Shown here piece by piece: positions 7,259-9,744 of a stretch of DNA of 9,744 bases. Positions within the stretch are counted from its first letter, which is position 1, and each line of letters begins with the position of its first letter. The translations under genes and the position numbers were made by a program. The notes under the pieces are model-generated. The model was not told where the DNA came from. It did no database searches and worked only from the letters and a program-made list of their open reading frames with translations. The DNA comes from CAWVWF01 sp963933885 (GTDB lineage Bacteria; Bacteroidota; Bacteroidia; Flavobacteriales_C; GCA-002722245), in assembly GCA_963933885.1 (NCBI GenBank), contig CAWVWF010000136.1:1-9744 (forward strand). Direction: 5' to 3'.

Positions 7259-8018
7259 AATCTGCTGGAATGCTAAAAGGTATTTTTAAGTTGTTAAACT
7301 TTTTTACCCTTGTAATTTCAATCACAGCCAAAATAACCACTTTTTCGGCTTCTTTAACGGTTAGTGTTATGTTTTTATTCAATAGGTAACCGTTGATATC
7401 CTTTGGGTTGGAGTACTCTATTTGTATGTTCTTACCTGAATATTCTATTACTGTAGACTTTAAATCTATGGTGTCACATGGAAATGAAACACGCTGTACG
7501 TATCCATCTAGAGTGCTGTCGTTAGAATAATGTACTAAGCTATCTGATTTAATACTTCCTGATTTTTCATATAAAAATGCAGGTTTACCAAGTAGTAATT
7601 TTTGCATGATATTGAACGATAATTTAAAACCAATTAATGATTCCAACTCACTAAAACTTCCAGTTTTTTGTTTCTTATGAAATAAGTCTACAACCTTTAC
7701 TGAATCCTTAGTTAAAAGTAATTTTGCAAATGGAATTCCTGCTTTTGTTATACTGGCGTATATTAAGCTGTCTTTTTCAATTCTAAAAGAGGCGGTGAAT
7801 GAAAGTCCTTTTTCATCCTTAGTTGTATTAATCTTAGCTTTTACTTTTATCCATTTGAATTGTAATCCACTAGTGTCGTAATGTGCTATTATATCTGCTT
7901 TTGAGTTTAAAGCAACTTTACAATTATCGGATAAACCTGAGTTTGTTTGGAGCTTCTGTCTAGATTTACAGCCTATTAAAGCGAAGAAAGAGAATAGAAT
8001 AATACAAACTCGAATCAT
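7242..8018 (-). CDS. DUF4292-family lipoprotein, possibly LolB-like
   Basis: Seen: 258 aa with a lipoprotein signal (MIRVCIILFSFFALIGC), lipobox LIGC and modified cysteine at residue 17. The mature part is rich in alternating beta strands, such as FKWIKVKAKINTT (54-66), LSFTASFRIEKDSLIYASI (72-90) and VKVVDLFHKKQKTG (107-120). A helical stretch around 122-143 precedes further strands to the C-terminus. This layout, together with the position between a TPR lipoprotein and an EnvC-like gene, is how I recognise DUF4292 proteins of Bacteroidota. From memory that family has a LolA/LolB-like half-barrel fold, so a role in receiving or inserting outer-membrane lipoproteins is a reasonable inference but not shown by the sequence. 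It starts inside the stop of the TPR gene (ATGA) with no purine-rich ribosome binding site, as expected for coupled translation, and its last 17 bases overlap the next gene. Confidence 0.85.
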   Translation of the reverse strand: MIRVCIILFSFFALIGCKSRQKLQTNSGLSDNCKVALNSKADIIAHYDTSGLQFKWIKVKAKINTTKDEKGLSFTASFRIEKDSLIYASITKAGIPFAKLLLTKDSVKVVDLFHKKQKTGSFSELESLIGFKLSFNIMQKLLLGKPAFLYEKSGSIKSDSLVHYSNDSTLDGYVQRVSFPCDTIDLKSTVIEYSGKNIQIEYSNPKDINGYLLNKNITLTVKEAEKVVILAVIEITRVKKFNNLKIPFSIPADYERMD

Positions 8019-9733
8019 TTGTCAATGTATTTTTTGAGTTGAATTTTCTTTAATAAAAATTCGGAAGTGTCATCTAGCTTTTTTGCCTTGTTCCAGTAGC
8101 TTAGCGCTTTTTCTTTTTGATTTAAGAAGAAATATACATCACCTAAATGTTCATTGATAATACCACTTGTAGATCCTCCATTATCGTAGGATTTTTCAAC
8201 CCAAATTAAAGCATTGTCATAATCTTTGATTTGAAATAATATCCAACCATAAGTATCTTGAAAAGAGGCTTCATTAGGGTTTAGTTGATTAGCCTTTGCG
8301 CTCATGTTTTTTGCTAATTCTAATTTTTCTTTTCTTTCTGAAAGATAATATGCGTAATTATTAAGTACAAAGTAATTGTTTGGATCGCCTTGAATAGTTA
8401 ATTCAAAATACCTGTCTGATTCTTTATGATTCCCCAATGCATGATATGCATCTGCTAAATTACTTTGGAATTGATTGGTTAAGTTTTTATTACTAATAAT
8501 CAATTCTATTCCCTCCTCTAATTGGTTTATTGCTTCTTGAAATTGTTTGAGTTGAATTTTTGATAAACCGTTGTATAGATATAATTCGGGATTAGTAGGA
8601 AACAACTCTAATGCATTTGCCGAATTATCTCTCATCTCCGTATACTCTCCAAGGTTGTAATTACAGGTTATTAGTTGGCGCCATATAAGAAATGAATTCT
8701 TTTTAGCATCTAAAACAGCTTTGTAATGCTTCTTTGCTATTTCATATTTTTGACTTTTAAAGAAATATTCTCCAACAACTGTGTTGATCGATTGACTATA
8801 CGGATCAGCTTCTCCGGCTAGTGTCATGTACTTCTCAGTTTGCTTGTATATTTTTTGATCTAGTTGACCAAGTCTTACGAACCTTCTCAATAAGTTCAAT
8901 CTGTCTTTAGTTCCAAAAGCTTTGTTTCCAATAACGCGTTCGTAAATATCGAATGATTTTTGAACTTCGCCTTTTGCATATTTCTGATGTGCAATTTCAG
9001 CTAAAATATATGGATCTTCCGGTTTAACTTTAAGAGCTCTTTCATACACTTTAAAGGCAGACTCAATATCTTTGTTTTCAATTTTTATATCACCCAATAA
9101 AATGTAGTACCTCATTTTATTTGGATAAGTATAGATAAGCTTCTCAAGCTCTAATTCGGCTTTATCGTTTTGTTTTAGCTGGTGAAATATGATGTATTTA
9201 TTTCTGTTTATTTCTTCTGAAACACCAATCTTTTTTTCAATCGTTTCATAAAGATCAAGTGCTTTGTTATATTGTTTGCTCTGAATATAAAAGTCAGAAA
9301 ACTCAATATCGAATATTGGATTGTCGGGGAAGTTTTTCATTCTAATCGAATAAGCTTTTGCAGTTTGATTATACAAACCTAAGCTCTTTGTTAGATCAAT
9401 TTGAAACTGTAAATACCATTTGTTTTTAGCATTAATGGTTACAGCTTGATTTATGTGATTTAGAGCAGCTTCGAAATTTTTAGTAGATTGGTAAATGTTG
9501 GCCAATTCATAATGTGCTGCATCATGAGATTTAGAAGATTTTATAACTTCTTCAAATAATGGTATTGCCTTCTCGTAGTCGCCATCGTTTTTATGCTTGA
9601 TTCCTTCTATAAATTCAGAGTCAGCAATAAGTTCTTTCTCTTCCTCAGAAACAGAAAAAAGCGAGAACCCTTTTTCGCTGCTTTTACAGCTTAAAAGAAT
9701 TCCCGCTAATAGTATTATTAATATTTTTTTCAA
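8015..9733 (-). CDS. TPR-repeat outer-membrane-type lipoprotein, 572 aa
   Basis: Seen: the protein begins with a short lysine-rich and hydrophobic lipoprotein signal (MKKILIILLAGILLSC) whose lipobox LLSC places the acylated cysteine at residue 16. After a short linker, residues about 40-560 are a near-continuous array of TPR helices, for example GDYEKAIPLFEEVI near 51, ESAFKVYERALKVKPED near 224, and a C-terminal block with NNYAYYLSER (about 457-466), DTYGWILF (493-500) and EHLGDVYFF (528-536). The C-terminal block is typical of large bacterial TPR proteins. Known: TPR arrays are protein-binding scaffolds; the partner is not visible here. The start codon is TTG (9731-9733). Upstream codons stay open to the window edge, so a start slightly beyond 9744 cannot be excluded, although the signal peptide fits the TTG well. 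The stop overlaps the next start as ATGA, which implies translational coupling. Inferred role: envelope biogenesis scaffold facing the periplasm. Confidence 0.9.
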   Translation of the reverse strand: MKKILIILLAGILLSCKSSEKGFSLFSVSEEEKELIADSEFIEGIKHKNDGDYEKAIPLFEEVIKSSKSHDAAHYELANIYQSTKNFEAALNHINQAVTINAKNKWYLQFQIDLTKSLGLYNQTAKAYSIRMKNFPDNPIFDIEFSDFYIQSKQYNKALDLYETIEKKIGVSEEINRNKYIIFHQLKQNDKAELELEKLIYTYPNKMRYYILLGDIKIENKDIESAFKVYERALKVKPEDPYILAEIAHQKYAKGEVQKSFDIYERVIGNKAFGTKDRLNLLRRFVRLGQLDQKIYKQTEKYMTLAGEADPYSQSINTVVGEYFFKSQKYEIAKKHYKAVLDAKKNSFLIWRQLITCNYNLGEYTEMRDNSANALELFPTNPELYLYNGLSKIQLKQFQEAINQLEEGIELIISNKNLTNQFQSNLADAYHALGNHKESDRYFELTIQGDPNNYFVLNNYAYYLSERKEKLELAKNMSAKANQLNPNEASFQDTYGWILFQIKDYDNALIWVEKSYDNGGSTSGIINEHLGDVYFFLNQKEKALSYWNKAKKLDDTSEFLLKKIQLKKYIDK

Positions 9734-9744
9734 ATTATTTTTCT

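Larger units (their letters stand above)
2274..9733 (-). other. Probable four-gene operon: TPR lipoprotein, DUF4292, EnvC-like, cyclase receptor
   Basis: The four genes are co-directional. The junctions are a 4-base overlap (8015-8018), a 17-base overlap (7242-7258) and a 44-base gap (6009-6052), with no obvious terminator hairpin in the gap. The first three are almost certainly co-transcribed. Inclusion of the cyclase gene is likely but less certain, because a weak promoter-like match lies in front of it. The upstream end of the operon lies beyond the window, where only 11 bases precede the first start codon. The first base pairs with clear stem-loop potential after the last gene appear at 2181-2217. 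Confidence 0.6.

Overview
The window looks like Bacteroidota DNA, most likely from a marine or freshwater Flavobacteriales-type organism. It is AT-rich, the ribosome binding sites are weak or absent, and its gene families are typical of that phylum: a choice-of-anchor L surface protein with SprB-type repeats, a DUF4292 lipoprotein, and a two-component-regulator-type propeller with a triple-tyrosine (Y_Y_Y) domain. All five genes I accept lie on the minus strand, so transcription runs from position 9744 towards 1. I see no RNA gene, transposon, CRISPR array or phage gene.

Region 9733-6053 is a tight envelope cluster: a TPR lipoprotein, a DUF4292 lipoprotein (start overlaps the previous stop as ATGA), and an EnvC-like coiled-coil/degenerate LytM protein (17-base overlap). 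Each carries an export signal. This TPR-DUF4292-EnvC order is, from memory, a recurrent neighbourhood in the phylum, and it suggests roles in the outer membrane, lipoprotein handling and septal peptidoglycan splitting.

Region 6008-2274 holds the most striking gene, 44 bases after the EnvC stop: a roughly 1244-residue membrane receptor. It has a signal peptide, a large periplasmic beta-propeller, a Y_Y_Y domain, one membrane helix, a coiled coil, a class III nucleotidyl cyclase with a complete adenylate-type active site, and a C-terminal HD phosphohydrolase domain with intact metal ligands. Propeller/Y_Y_Y receptors of this phylum usually end in histidine kinase or DNA-binding modules. Here the output is a cyclase fused to a possible phosphodiesterase, so one polypeptide might both make and remove a cyclic nucleotide.

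Region 2273-2019 is a 255-base gap with two well-formed inverted repeats: one with 8-bp arms downstream of the cyclase stop, and one with 9-bp arms that touches the start codon of the next gene.

Region 2018-42 encodes a secreted choice-of-anchor L protein with a Calx-beta-like domain, a SprB-like repeat and three further homologous repeats. It stops abruptly inside the third repeat with no type IX secretion C-terminal domain. The bases after the TGA stay open in frame to the window edge and resemble the linker that precedes other repeats, so this is either a truncated gene or a sequence error.
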